DNA of 64,000 nucleotides, taken from contig DJXW01000014.1 in assembly GCA_002449845.1 (NCBI GenBank), forward strand, positions 84,188-148,187, given 5' to 3'. Under the pieces are notes generated by a model. That model worked only from the letters and a program-made list of their open reading frames with translations, made no database searches and had not been told where the DNA came from. The position numbers and the translations under genes are program-made. Each line of letters opens with the position of its first letter. Within the stretch, counting starts at the first letter, position 1. This stretch comes from Prevotella sp. UBA6994. Lineage in GTDB: Bacteria > Bacteroidota > Bacteroidia > Bacteroidales > Bacteroidaceae. Below, in pieces: positions 53,185 to 61,130 of the stretch.

Positions 53185-54345
53185 TTAATTGAAATAATAA
53201 TCCATTCGACTGTTGAAAAGGGTCTCTACCTCCGTGAAGGATTGCTTGATAAGTGCCTTTTGATGCTCGATGGATTGTATTTTTGAGGCGAAAAGATTCT
53301 GGAGGGGGAGAGGAGGTAGAGGGATGGGTATTTTTTCTATTTCTTTTGTAGAAATATGCGTTACCTTAAACCCATTTGCATATCTTGCTTTTTCATTAAA
53401 GAATGCTTTTGTTTGTGTATAATATGAGATATAAACCCCATTTATGTTATGGTGGAATATCGCAGCATCTGAACCAACAATGATGTCATAATTGCCTAAC
53501 CATGCAGTGCTTTTGCATGATCCCTCAACATCTTCGCTGGTAATAGCCATCACGACATCTCCTGGATGAGCAATCTTATATTTCGGCAAAAGATCGTGAG
53601 GTATACATGTCTTATGTACATGTGTGGTTGCGCCAAATATCGTATGTAGTTGCCCATAATGGATGCATGGTATACCTTTTTCGACAAAGTCTTTTTTAGA
53701 TATTCCTGCACCTCGTTCTATAGATCCAATTTCTCCCATTTTCTTCACTTCCCACCCCTTTTCATTAATAATCGGGTCTCCAAACATTTCATAGAAGATG
53801 GATTGTGCGAGATTATCAAGCTCTTTCAGTTGAGCCTTTTTCTTCTCAATGATGCTGCTTAGCAAATCCAATTCCTCGACGATATGCTGCTGCTCGGAGA
53901 GAGGAGGAACGGGAATTTCTATTCCTTCAACAACTTTCTTTGATATTTCTTTAAATGTTGCACCAGTTCCTAAACTCTGTATGTAGCTTACATTATGTTT
54001 CAAAAAATAATAGGCATATTCATTGTATAGCCTTTCTCCACAAACGAGATTTTTAAAACCTTGATTGCAGTACATTGCTTTTTTCGTAATGCAAACCTTA
54101 CCTATCGGTGCCCTTGATGATAGCAAAACCGTACCAACAGGTAACAATGATAGATTCGTCTTTTCTACAGCTTTGTCAGTTATTGTTCGTACAGTTTTTG
54201 AAATATATTTAGAACCATCAAGTTCTGCAGGAGTTACCCAAAAATGACCTTCACCCCAATAACTATCTATATTTGTTTTTGGAGTACTCCCACCAACAAC
54301 CAAGGCAACGTCTTTAATCTTCTTATATTCCCAACCTTCTTTCAT
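53185..54345 (-). CDS. hsdS: Type I restriction-modification specificity subunit S
   Basis: DNA-recognition subunit, 386 residues, with two target-recognition domains (about 1-150 and 195-345). Each is followed by a conserved helix: PPLSEQQHIVEELDLLSSII at ~150-170, and PPLPLQNLFASKIQSIEHQ in the second half. The two TRDs are different, so the recognition site is bipartite. No second hsdS fragment, inverted repeat or recombinase is adjacent, so phase variation by inversion is not indicated. Its ATG overlaps the end of a duplicated hsdM tail (54342-54371). Confidence 0.94.
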   Translation of the reverse strand: MKEGWEYKKIKDVALVVGGSTPKTNIDSYWGEGHFWVTPAELDGSKYISKTVRTITDKAVEKTNLSLLPVGTVLLSSRAPIGKVCITKKAMYCNQGFKNLVCGERLYNEYAYYFLKHNVSYIQSLGTGATFKEISKKVVEGIEIPVPPLSEQQHIVEELDLLSSIIEKKKAQLKELDNLAQSIFYEMFGDPIINEKGWEVKKMGEIGSIERGAGISKKDFVEKGIPCIHYGQLHTIFGATTHVHKTCIPHDLLPKYKIAHPGDVVMAITSEDVEGSCKSTAWLGNYDIIVGSDAAIFHHNINGVYISYYTQTKAFFNEKARYANGFKVTHISTKEIEKIPIPLPPLPLQNLFASKIQSIEHQKALIKQSFTEVETLFNSRMDYYFN

Positions 54346-54371
54346 AGATATTTCTCCTTAAACTCCGCCAT
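54342..54371 (-). repeat. Relic copy of the hsdM 3' end before hsdS
   Basis: A 30-base copy of the hsdM 3' end (55532-55561), identical at 29 positions. Read on the minus strand it encodes MAEFKEKYL and a TGA that overlaps the hsdS ATG. This is exactly the C terminus of HsdM, so it marks the ancestral hsdM-hsdS junction. Confidence 0.95.
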
Positions 54372-54378
54372 AATAGTT

Positions 54379-55506
54379 TTACTCAAACTCACTTTCAATC
54401 TCTTCAATTGTTGGGAGACTACCCCTGAAATCATTTGGCAGTGCTTGTCCTAATTCATAATCGGAAATGCCGATGGGCTTTACTACGTCGCGCAATGCAT
54501 ATTCTGCCTTGACTTTGTCTTTGGTTTTACAAAGTAGTAAGCCGATAGTGCGGTTATCGCCTTTACGACAAAGTAGATCATCAACAGCAGAACAATAGAA
54601 ATTGAGCTTGCCAATGTATTCGGGCTTGAACTCCGTATTCTTCAGTTCCACAACCATATATCTATGCATAAACGAATTATACATCAACAGGTCTATGTAA
54701 TAATCATCGCCTGATACTTCTATATGGTATTGCCTGCCCATAAATCCAAACCCCGCTCCCATTTCTATTAGAAACTTCTCTACATGTTTCACCAACCCTA
54801 TTTCTATGTCACGCTCATTGTATTCTTCTGTAAAAGTCAACATGTCGAAAATGTATGGGTCTTTTAGCATAGATGATACTTCGTGGGCTTCACCCGATGG
54901 TAGCACTTCTTCAAAGTTATTCGCCAAGGCACCGTGCTTATTATAGTAGTCAAGATCTATAACTTCCTTCAGATAATCAACTTTCCAGTTTGACTTTATA
55001 CATTGAATCATATACCAATAACGGGCTCGAATATCCTTCACTTTCTGGATAAGAACAATATTATGAGTCCATGAAAGATGTATCACAGGCAAATGAAAAT
55101 TGTATGTAGGCAATTGCGCAATTGTCGATTGCGTAATTGGATATTCATCTTTTTCTGTATATTTATTCAATTGCGCAATTGACGATTGCGTAATTTCAGG
55201 TAAACTACGTTTGGACAAAGTTAGTTCTTTGTTATACTCTTCGTAGAATTGTATCATGCATTGCATATTTCTGACAGAGAATCCTTTAATTTTAGGAAAC
55301 TCATTTTTCATATCGACCGATAGTCGCTCAAGAGTCTTCTTTCCCCATCCATTAGCCTTTTGGCTTTTGGTCAGCATGTTGCCAATATCCCAATACATGT
55401 GTAGCATCTCTTCGTTTGCAGAATAGATTGCACGTTGCTGGCCTTGAGTTACTCTTTGCTTGATGTGACGTAAAAGCGTTAGATATATCTGTTCCTCCGT
55501 TTTCAT
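54379..55506 (-). CDS. PDDEXK nuclease-family protein (DUF1016/YhcG)
   Basis: A 375-residue DUF1016 protein with an N-terminal helical DUF1016_N domain (about 10-170) and a C-terminal PD-(D/E)XK nuclease-like domain. The nuclease core is seen in DDYYIDLLMYNS, then YMVVELKNTEFKPEYIGKL. Such proteins are often found next to or inside type I restriction loci. The hinge carries two copies of a palindromic DNA repeat that encode ITQSSIAQL and ITQSTIAQL (residues 105-113 and 124-132). The gene is bounded by direct repeats of the hsdM end, so it appears inserted between hsdM and hsdS. Confidence 0.9.
   Translation of the reverse strand: MKTEEQIYLTLLRHIKQRVTQGQQRAIYSANEEMLHMYWDIGNMLTKSQKANGWGKKTLERLSVDMKNEFPKIKGFSVRNMQCMIQFYEEYNKELTLSKRSLPEITQSSIAQLNKYTEKDEYPITQSTIAQLPTYNFHLPVIHLSWTHNIVLIQKVKDIRARYWYMIQCIKSNWKVDYLKEVIDLDYYNKHGALANNFEEVLPSGEAHEVSSMLKDPYIFDMLTFTEEYNERDIEIGLVKHVEKFLIEMGAGFGFMGRQYHIEVSGDDYYIDLLMYNSFMHRYMVVELKNTEFKPEYIGKLNFYCSAVDDLLCRKGDNRTIGLLLCKTKDKVKAEYALRDVVKPIGISDYELGQALPNDFRGSLPTIEEIESEFE
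55111..55138. repeat. Palindrome-bearing repeat inside the DUF1016 gene, copy 1
   Basis: Contains CAATTGCGCAATTG, a 14-base perfect palindrome, followed by CGATTGCGTAATT. It is 27/28 identical to the copy at 55168-55195 and read in the same frame. Confidence 0.85.
55168..55195. repeat. Palindrome-bearing repeat inside the DUF1016 gene, copy 2
   Basis: The second copy, offset by 57 bases (19 codons), keeps the reading frame. The spacer encodes KYTEKDEYP. Confidence 0.85.
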
Positions 55507-55531
55507 AAATCTATTTCAATTGTGTATTGAA

Positions 55532-55561
55532 TCATAGATATTTCTCCTTAAACTCAGCCAT
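55532..55561 (-). repeat. hsdM 3' end, parent copy of the 30-bp direct repeat
   Basis: Last codons and stop of hsdM. The matching copy at 54342-54371 is exactly 1190 bases away, and the block between them holds only the DUF1016 gene. Confidence 0.95.
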
Positions 55562-57025
55562 TGCGTTTTGGATTTCCTCTTGAAGCGTGGCAATACGGTC
55601 ATAAATCACCTCTGGCGCATCATAAACAACCTTTTCACGCTCCACCTCTTTATATTTATTGATGGAAAGCACGTAGTCGTTGTTGCGGATTTCATCGATG
55701 GGAACGAGGAATGATTGGTCCTTGCGACTGCGACTCTCCTCTGCTTCGAGGTTGCGGAAACGGGCAATAACGTCGGGAATGTCGCTCTCGGCTATCTCCG
55801 TGCGCTTCTGGTCTAATGAGAATCCATCGGCTTTCATGTCATAGAACCATACCTTGTCGGTTCCACCAGCGTTGGTCTTGGTGAAGATAAGAATGGCGGT
55901 GCTCACGCCGCTGTAAGGCTGAAACACACCGCTGGGCATGGAGATGACTGCCCTCAGCGTGTGGTTCTCCACCAATTCCTTGCGCAGGGCAACGTGGGCA
56001 TTCGAGTTGCCAAACAGCACACCGTCTGGCACGATGCTGGCACACCGTCCACCCGTCTGCAACATACGGATGAACAGCGACACAAACAGCAATTCGGTCT
56101 TCTTGGTGTTGGTAATCGCCAACAGCGACTTGTTGATGTCCTCGCTGTCTATGCTGCCTGCAAAGGGAGGATTGGCAAGACATAGGGTGTAACGCTCCGT
56201 GTCGTTGTTGCTTGATGAGAGACTGTCACGGTAAGCCACGTCGGGCTCCTCCACACCGTGCAACATGAGGTTCATTGCACCGATGCGCAGCATGGTGCTG
56301 TCGGTGTCGAAGCCATGAAACATACTGCCCTTGAATCGCTGGGCATTGTCTTTCTTCAGGAGTTCTTGCTTGTAGTGGTCGGCAATATACTTCGCACTTT
56401 CCACGATGAAGCCCGCACTGCCCATAGCAGGGTCGCAGATGTCGTCTTTCAGCGTGGGCTGCATCAGTTCCACCATCATGCGGATGATGTGGCGGGGAGT
56501 ACGAAACTGTCCGTTGTTGCCACTTGCTGCCATCTTACCCAAGATATACTCATATACATCGCCCATGGTGTCGCGGTTGTTCATGTCTAACGCATTGACA
56601 CCATCCACAATCTTGGTCAGCGTCCTTGGACTTTGAATGAGAAACACCGCGTCTTTCATGAATTTCCCGTAGGCAGAGGCTCTGCCGTTGCTCAGGTTCT
56701 TGATGAACGAGAAAGCATCGTTGCGGATGGTGTTGAACATCTGTGTGGCTTCCATGTTCTTGAACACATGCCAGCGTAGGTTGTCGTAAGGCACATCCCT
56801 GTCGGTTTCGGGATTGTGCCACATTCCCTCCTTGAAGGTGGGGTTGGCTATGCTTACGCCTAAGAAGTTTGCTTCTGCCTCTTTCTTCTGTTGCGCATCA
56901 TCGAGCATCTTCATGAAGAAGAGGTAGGTCATCTGCTCCAATACCGACATGGGATTGGTCACTCCGCCTACCCAGTAGGTGTCCCAGATGGCATCTATTT
57001 GGTTTTTAATCTCTCCTGTAATCAT
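55532..57025 (-). CDS. hsdM: Type I restriction-modification DNA methyltransferase subunit M
   Basis: N6-adenine methyltransferase subunit, 497 residues. An N-terminal helical HsdM_N domain (about 1-150) precedes the methylase. S-adenosylmethionine motif I is DPAMGSAGF at 198-206, and catalytic motif IV is NPPF at 285-288. The C terminus MAEFKEKYL is duplicated 1190 bases downstream, in front of hsdS. Its start codon overlaps the murF stop as ATGA, so translation is coupled to a core cell-wall gene. No separate hsd promoter was evident in the overlap. Confidence 0.96.
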   Translation of the reverse strand: MITGEIKNQIDAIWDTYWVGGVTNPMSVLEQMTYLFFMKMLDDAQQKKEAEANFLGVSIANPTFKEGMWHNPETDRDVPYDNLRWHVFKNMEATQMFNTIRNDAFSFIKNLSNGRASAYGKFMKDAVFLIQSPRTLTKIVDGVNALDMNNRDTMGDVYEYILGKMAASGNNGQFRTPRHIIRMMVELMQPTLKDDICDPAMGSAGFIVESAKYIADHYKQELLKKDNAQRFKGSMFHGFDTDSTMLRIGAMNLMLHGVEEPDVAYRDSLSSSNNDTERYTLCLANPPFAGSIDSEDINKSLLAITNTKKTELLFVSLFIRMLQTGGRCASIVPDGVLFGNSNAHVALRKELVENHTLRAVISMPSGVFQPYSGVSTAILIFTKTNAGGTDKVWFYDMKADGFSLDQKRTEIAESDIPDVIARFRNLEAEESRSRKDQSFLVPIDEIRNNDYVLSINKYKEVEREKVVYDAPEVIYDRIATLQEEIQNAMAEFKEKYL

Positions 57026-58329
57026 AATAGTGCGGGTAACTCATATAGCTTGATGCTGTTGCTGCCTTTGATCAAGATGTAATACCCCTTGATAGCCTCA
57101 CTCTTGATGGCTGCTTTCACCTCTTCGGCGGTTGCGAATTTCCGATAGTTGCAATGGGTCTTGCCAAATTCTTCGCCCACTAACCATACTTGCTCAAATC
57201 CGTATTCGCGCAAGAGGTCAACCGTGCGCTGGTGTTCTTCGTCGCTCACTGCACCCAACTCTCTCATGTCTCCCAATATCGCCATCTTGGGCGATACTTC
57301 CATCAGGTGGAAATTGTCTATTGCCGCCTTCATGCTCGACGGGTTGGCATTGTAGGCATCAACGATGAGGTGATTGTCGTGAGTCACCTCCATTTGCGAG
57401 CGGTTGTTGCTGGGAACGTAGTTGCTGAGAGCATGGTGAATCTGTTGGGGAGATACGCCGAAATGCAATCCTATCGTGATGGCAGCCAACATATTGTCGA
57501 TGTTGTATGAGCCAATAAGGTGTGTCTGTATTTCTTGGCTTACGGAAATCCCCGATGATTGTTGGGCTTGCCATTGGAATTTCAAGAACGGAGCGCAACT
57601 GATGATTTGCCCGTTCACTTGGCAGTCTTCCTGTGTGCCGTATGCAATGGCTCGTGATATTTCTCTGCTTTGCGCCATTTCCAAAAGATGCTCATTGTCG
57701 GCATTGATGAATACCAGTGCGTCGTGAGCCTTGAGATAGTCGTACAGTTCTCCTTTGGTTTTCTTCACGCCCTCAAACGAACCGAAGCCCTGCAAGTGCG
57801 CTTTTCCCACGTTGGTGATGAGTCCGCAAGTGGGTTCGGTTGTCTCCACCAATGTTTGGATGTCGCCCGGATGACTGGCTCCCATTTCCACCACTGCTAT
57901 CTCATGTTGCTCGTTGAGTCGGAAAAGGGTCTTGGGTACACCCACGTCGTTATTGAAGTTGCCTTGCGTGTAGAGCGTGTTGTATTTCTCCGACAGCACC
58001 GTGGCTATCAGTTCTTTTGTGGTGGTCTTCCCGTTGGTGCCTGTAATGCCAATCACAGGGATATCGAACTGCCGACGATGTTCGCGAGCCAGGTCCTTGA
58101 AGGTTTGCAATACGTTATCTACCAAGATGAAACGCTCGTCTTGCCGATAGTCGGCATTGTCTATCACGGCGTATACGCATCCCTTCTCGATGGCTGCAGC
58201 GGCAAACTTGTTGCCGTCAAACGATTCGCCTTTCAGTGCGAAGAAGATACTCCCTTCGGGGCAGTCGCGTGAGTCGGTGGTAATCACGGGATGCTGTTTG
58301 TAAATGTTGTATAGTTCTTGAATACTCAT
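57022..58329 (-). CDS. murF: UDP-N-acetylmuramoyl-tripeptide--D-alanyl-D-alanine ligase
   Basis: Adds D-Ala-D-Ala to the UDP-MurNAc-tripeptide, the last cytoplasmic step of peptidoglycan precursor synthesis. The Mur ligase P-loop reads GITGTNGKTTTKELI (about residues 94-108). The central domain has VEMGASHPGDI and GKAHLQGFGSFEGV. The C-terminal domain contains VDAYNANPSSMKAAI and AILGDMRELG. The length (435 aa) is typical. No other mur genes are adjacent. hsdM overlaps its 3' end, and a DMT protein gene lies 8 bases upstream. Confidence 0.96.
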   Translation of the reverse strand: MSIQELYNIYKQHPVITTDSRDCPEGSIFFALKGESFDGNKFAAAAIEKGCVYAVIDNADYRQDERFILVDNVLQTFKDLAREHRRQFDIPVIGITGTNGKTTTKELIATVLSEKYNTLYTQGNFNNDVGVPKTLFRLNEQHEIAVVEMGASHPGDIQTLVETTEPTCGLITNVGKAHLQGFGSFEGVKKTKGELYDYLKAHDALVFINADNEHLLEMAQSREISRAIAYGTQEDCQVNGQIISCAPFLKFQWQAQQSSGISVSQEIQTHLIGSYNIDNMLAAITIGLHFGVSPQQIHHALSNYVPSNNRSQMEVTHDNHLIVDAYNANPSSMKAAIDNFHLMEVSPKMAILGDMRELGAVSDEEHQRTVDLLREYGFEQVWLVGEEFGKTHCNYRKFATAEEVKAAIKSEAIKGYYILIKGSNSIKLYELPALL

Positions 58330-58337
58330 GGTTGTAG

Positions 58338-58709
58338 TTATTTCATAAAGACAAAATACACGGCGGCTATCAGGCAGAGAAAGGCAGCCACGTGGTTCCA
58401 GTGAATAGACTCATGCTGAAACATCAGGTTGGCTATCAAACCGAACACTACCAATGATATGCATTCTTGTATCACTTTCAGTTGTACCAAAGAAAAAGGT
58501 CCTCCGTTGCCAGAGAAGCCCATCCTGTTGGCTGGCACTTGGCAACAATACTCAAAAAAGGCGATTGCCCACGAAAAGGCAATCACTCCTATCAATGGCC
58601 AATTGGCACTTGTACCCGTTTGCTGCAAGCGCAGGTGGCCGTACCACGCCAAGGTCATGAACACGTTGCTCAGCAAGAGCAACAAGATAGTATATATTCC
58701 GTTTGTCAT
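58338..58709 (-). CDS. DMT-family protein (DUF486)
   Basis: A 123-residue membrane protein with four predicted helices, matching the short DUF486/DMT family. Landmarks are SNVFMTLAWYGHLR near the N terminus and FSWAIAFFEYCCQVPANRMG in the centre. The small size and four-helix layout resemble small multidrug resistance proteins, which work as dimers. No substrate is known. It is only 8 bases upstream of murF and 33 after the alpha/beta hydrolase, so the three genes are probably co-transcribed. Confidence 0.88.
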   Translation of the reverse strand: MTNGIYTILLLLLSNVFMTLAWYGHLRLQQTGTSANWPLIGVIAFSWAIAFFEYCCQVPANRMGFSGNGGPFSLVQLKVIQECISLVVFGLIANLMFQHESIHWNHVAAFLCLIAAVYFVFMK

Positions 58710-58742
58710 ATTGATATGATTTCAAATGTTCTCTTTTTTTGC

Positions 58743-59690
58743 TTACCACTCTGTTTGCAGAAATGCCCGAACCTTGGCAATATACTCCTTGGGATATTTG
58801 TAGTAAGACATGTTGTGGTCGGCTCCCTTCGTTATCCACAGTTGTTTGTTGTTGGGTTTCGCCTTATACAATACGTGTACCATCCACGAAGGCACGAAAT
58901 GGTCAGAGTCGCCATGAATGAACAGCATGGGATAGTGGCTCTTCTTCAGTTGGTCTGTTGGCGAAGCCTCGCCGAAACTCCATCCGTAGCGCATCAGGCA
59001 CAGGAGGCTGGAGGTGTAGAGTAGGGGGATGTCGGGCAGGGAGAAGTCGTCCCAGATACGCATGTCAAACTCGTCCCACACGCTCGTATAGCCACAGTCC
59101 TCCACAAACTTCAAGTCTTTGATGTTGGCGGGCATTTCTTCACCCGATACGTTCATAGCCGTAGCCGCTCCCATCGATACCCCATGAACCACAATCGAGT
59201 CAGTATGAAAGGCTTGCGTTGCTACGTTCATCCATCGCATCACATCAAACCGCTCCTTCCATCCCATGCCGATGGTCTCACCGTCGCTTTGCCCGTGAGC
59301 ATGTAGGTCGGGCAGCAACACGTTATATCCAAACTGCTGATAGTAGAAACTGGCAATGTGCAGGAAGTCGATGGCAGAGTTGCGCCATCCGTGTATCACC
59401 AGTGCGGTGTGGTTGCTGCCGTTGGGTTGGAGGGCATAGAGGGCGTGGTGTCGCTCTCCGGAAGGCATGGTGATAAACGTGTCTCTGAGGGCTTTTGCCT
59501 TTTGCAGACTGTCTATCCACGGTTTCACTTCGGGATGGCGGGCATAGAGCAACTGGTAATGTGCTTTCACGTGCTGCTTGCCTGGGTTGGGAGCCAAGGC
59601 GAAGTTGAGCATGAAAAAACTCGCCCCAATGGTAATCAGCACGAGCAGGATGACCACCGTGAGACAACCAATATTCATTATTCTTTTCAT
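58743..59690 (-). CDS. Membrane-anchored alpha/beta hydrolase
   Basis: A 315-residue protein with an N-terminal membrane anchor (CLTVVILLVLITIGASFFML) and an alpha/beta-hydrolase fold. The triad can be read as Ser in VHGVSMGAAT, Asp in FIHGDSDHFVP and His in KGADHNMSY. The oxyanion-hole region is LVIHGWRNSA. The ATG at MKRIMNIG was chosen. The longer frame upstream overlaps the promoter box. The family includes esterases and acyl-protein-thioesterase-like enzymes such as BEM46/YqkD-like proteins. The substrate is unknown. Confidence 0.87.
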   Translation of the reverse strand: MKRIMNIGCLTVVILLVLITIGASFFMLNFALAPNPGKQHVKAHYQLLYARHPEVKPWIDSLQKAKALRDTFITMPSGERHHALYALQPNGSNHTALVIHGWRNSAIDFLHIASFYYQQFGYNVLLPDLHAHGQSDGETIGMGWKERFDVMRWMNVATQAFHTDSIVVHGVSMGAATAMNVSGEEMPANIKDLKFVEDCGYTSVWDEFDMRIWDDFSLPDIPLLYTSSLLCLMRYGWSFGEASPTDQLKKSHYPMLFIHGDSDHFVPSWMVHVLYKAKPNNKQLWITKGADHNMSYYKYPKEYIAKVRAFLQTEW

Positions 59691-59716
59691 GATGTCTTTC
59701 TGTTTTCTTGAAGATG

Positions 59717-59724
59717 CAAAGATA
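59717..59724 (-). promoter_or_regulatory. Sigma box TATCTTTG for the hydrolase-DMT-murF run
   Basis: The minus strand reads TATCTTTGCA 27 bases upstream of the chosen ATG. It is the only recognisable promoter before murF and hsdM and so could drive the whole run into the restriction genes. Confidence 0.5.
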
Positions 59725-60026
59725 GGGAATTTATTTGAGAAACGGGAAAATGGGGAGAGATATTTGCTTTTTCGTTGTCGTCTGTCAGAATTATCTTGGT
59801 TTTCAGAGGATGACAATTGTCTTGAAAAATGACATTTTAGGGCTCATTTTCAGGCGATATTTTGCATCAACCTTTCCGTAGGTCGTAAATACGCGATTCT
59901 GGGATGGTTTTCTTAATGGGTTGATAATCATTGTGTTAAAGATTAGTTATTTGTTTTAATGAATGTTTCTTGGTTGTTTATGCGTAAAAACAGGCTGTTT
60001 TTGCCTCAAAAATATAATATTTGAGC

Positions 60027-60111
60027 GGTCGTAACATATATGATTACGGTCGTAATATATAAAGTTATGCTCGTAACTCATATAGTTATGCTCATAATGT
60101 ATATAGTTACG
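60027..60111. repeat. 21-22 bp tandem repeat, four copies
   Basis: Units start at 60027, 60048, 60070 and 60091, each of the form [GG/CT]CGTAAYNYATAT followed by GTTAYG or GATTAC. Each unit is itself near-palindromic (GTAAC against GTTAC). The array lies in the 550-base gap 59817-60365, which otherwise holds no gene, only A/T-rich sequence and a GGTGAGAGG low-complexity run near 60228-60252. Confidence 0.9.
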
Positions 60112-60331
60112 ACAGAAAACACGTGTTTTTACGATGAAAAACCATTGTCTTGGGCTTGTTAACATCTCATTGAAGATTTTTCGTGAATAATTTTTGTCGT
60201 AGTTTTTGAGGGGTGTTTAGGGGAGAGAGGTGAGGGGTGAGAGGTGAGAGGAATGTTTTTAGAGGTGAGAAAGTAAGAAGCAAGAAGTAAGAGATAATAT
60301 TCATATATTTTTTGATTATCGATTTTTTTTG

Positions 60332-60339
60332 TATCTTTG
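60332..60339 (+). promoter_or_regulatory. Sigma box TATCTTTG for the small gene pair
   Basis: TATCTTTGCA lies 26 bases before the first ATG. A TTTG lies 17 bases upstream of the box, slightly closer than usual. Confidence 0.6.
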
Positions 60340-60365
60340 CAACGTATAAATATTAATGATTCGGT

Positions 60366-60542
60366 ATGGAAACAAAACAAACGATGCATAAGTGGACACA
60401 GGAAGATTTTCTTGCTTTACTAAAACGTGGTCATGAAATTAAAGCAAGGAGACAAAAAGAGGCTGATGAATGGTATGCCGAACGTCTGAAAAAACAACAA
60501 GAAGCAGCAAAATCAGGCTATTATAATATAGAATGGGGGTAA
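60366..60542 (+). CDS. Small charged protein (58 residues), first of a pair
   Basis: A 58-codon gene that starts METKQTMHKWTQEDFLALLK and continues as one predicted charged helix rich in Arg, Lys, Glu and Gln (RRQKEADEWYAERLKKQQEA). It ends YYNIEWG. It has its own promoter and lies 3 bases upstream of the DUF6169-like gene, so the two are almost certainly co-translated. The pair has the look of a small two-gene module, but I see no toxin-antitoxin signature. Confidence 0.7.
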   Translation: METKQTMHKWTQEDFLALLKRGHEIKARRQKEADEWYAERLKKQQEAAKSGYYNIEWG

Positions 60543-60545
60543 AAG

Positions 60546-61037
60546 ATGAAAGCTTTGGACACAGACCATATCAATTTACTCTCTCCTTACACTGTGGTTG
60601 AGATTTCAGGACGTTTACATTTTAGGACTGATCATGGAATTGAATATATAGTAACTTTCGACCAAGAGGATAACCCGTTTTTTAATGTCTATTGGTTTAA
60701 CCTGACCAATCCCAATCATGTAAAATCGCCTAATGACCCGAAAATTCCGCAAACGGTCATTTGCATTATAGAGGAGTTTTTCTGTCAGAATCCAGACATT
60801 CTGCTCTATTTGTGTAGCACAGAAGGTGGAAAACAGGCTCAACGGGCACGACTATTTCTACGTTGGTTCAATGGTACAGAGCAACAAAAACATTATGTCT
60901 GTCGTACTGTTGAGGTTAAGGGTGAGGGACACGTTGAATATGTGGCTATCATAGCTCAACGCTCAAATCCTAATATCGCAGAAATTCTCCAACTTTTTGA
61001 TAGTGATACGGAAATGTTCAATGAAATGAAGCCTTGA
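60546..61037 (+). CDS. DUF6169-like protein
   Basis: A 163-residue protein that resembles the Bacteroidota family DUF6169. Matching features are the N-terminal beta-rich segment with IEYIVTFDQED, the invariant-looking KIPQTVICIIEEFFCQNP, and YLCSTEGGKQAQRARLFLRWF near residue 100. It has no signal peptide or membrane segment. The function is unknown. Relatives occur as small accessory genes, often paired with a short upstream ORF as here. Confidence 0.72.
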   Translation: MKALDTDHINLLSPYTVVEISGRLHFRTDHGIEYIVTFDQEDNPFFNVYWFNLTNPNHVKSPNDPKIPQTVICIIEEFFCQNPDILLYLCSTEGGKQAQRARLFLRWFNGTEQQKHYVCRTVEVKGEGHVEYVAIIAQRSNPNIAEILQLFDSDTEMFNEMKP

Positions 61038-61130
61038 AATTCTTTCTTTTTTATGTATAAATGTTGGAATACATCATTAATGGTTTCAATTTTTTTATAG
61101 TCCGTAAAATGCATAAAAAAGACAATATTT

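Noticed and set aside
53185..54345. Phase-variable hsdS by inversion
   Set aside because: Only one complete hsdS is present. There is no partial second copy, no inverted repeats within the TRDs and no recombinase gene.
60027..60111. Possible CRISPR or iteron origin
   Set aside because: Units abut without spacers, and there is no cas gene, replication initiator or dnaA nearby.
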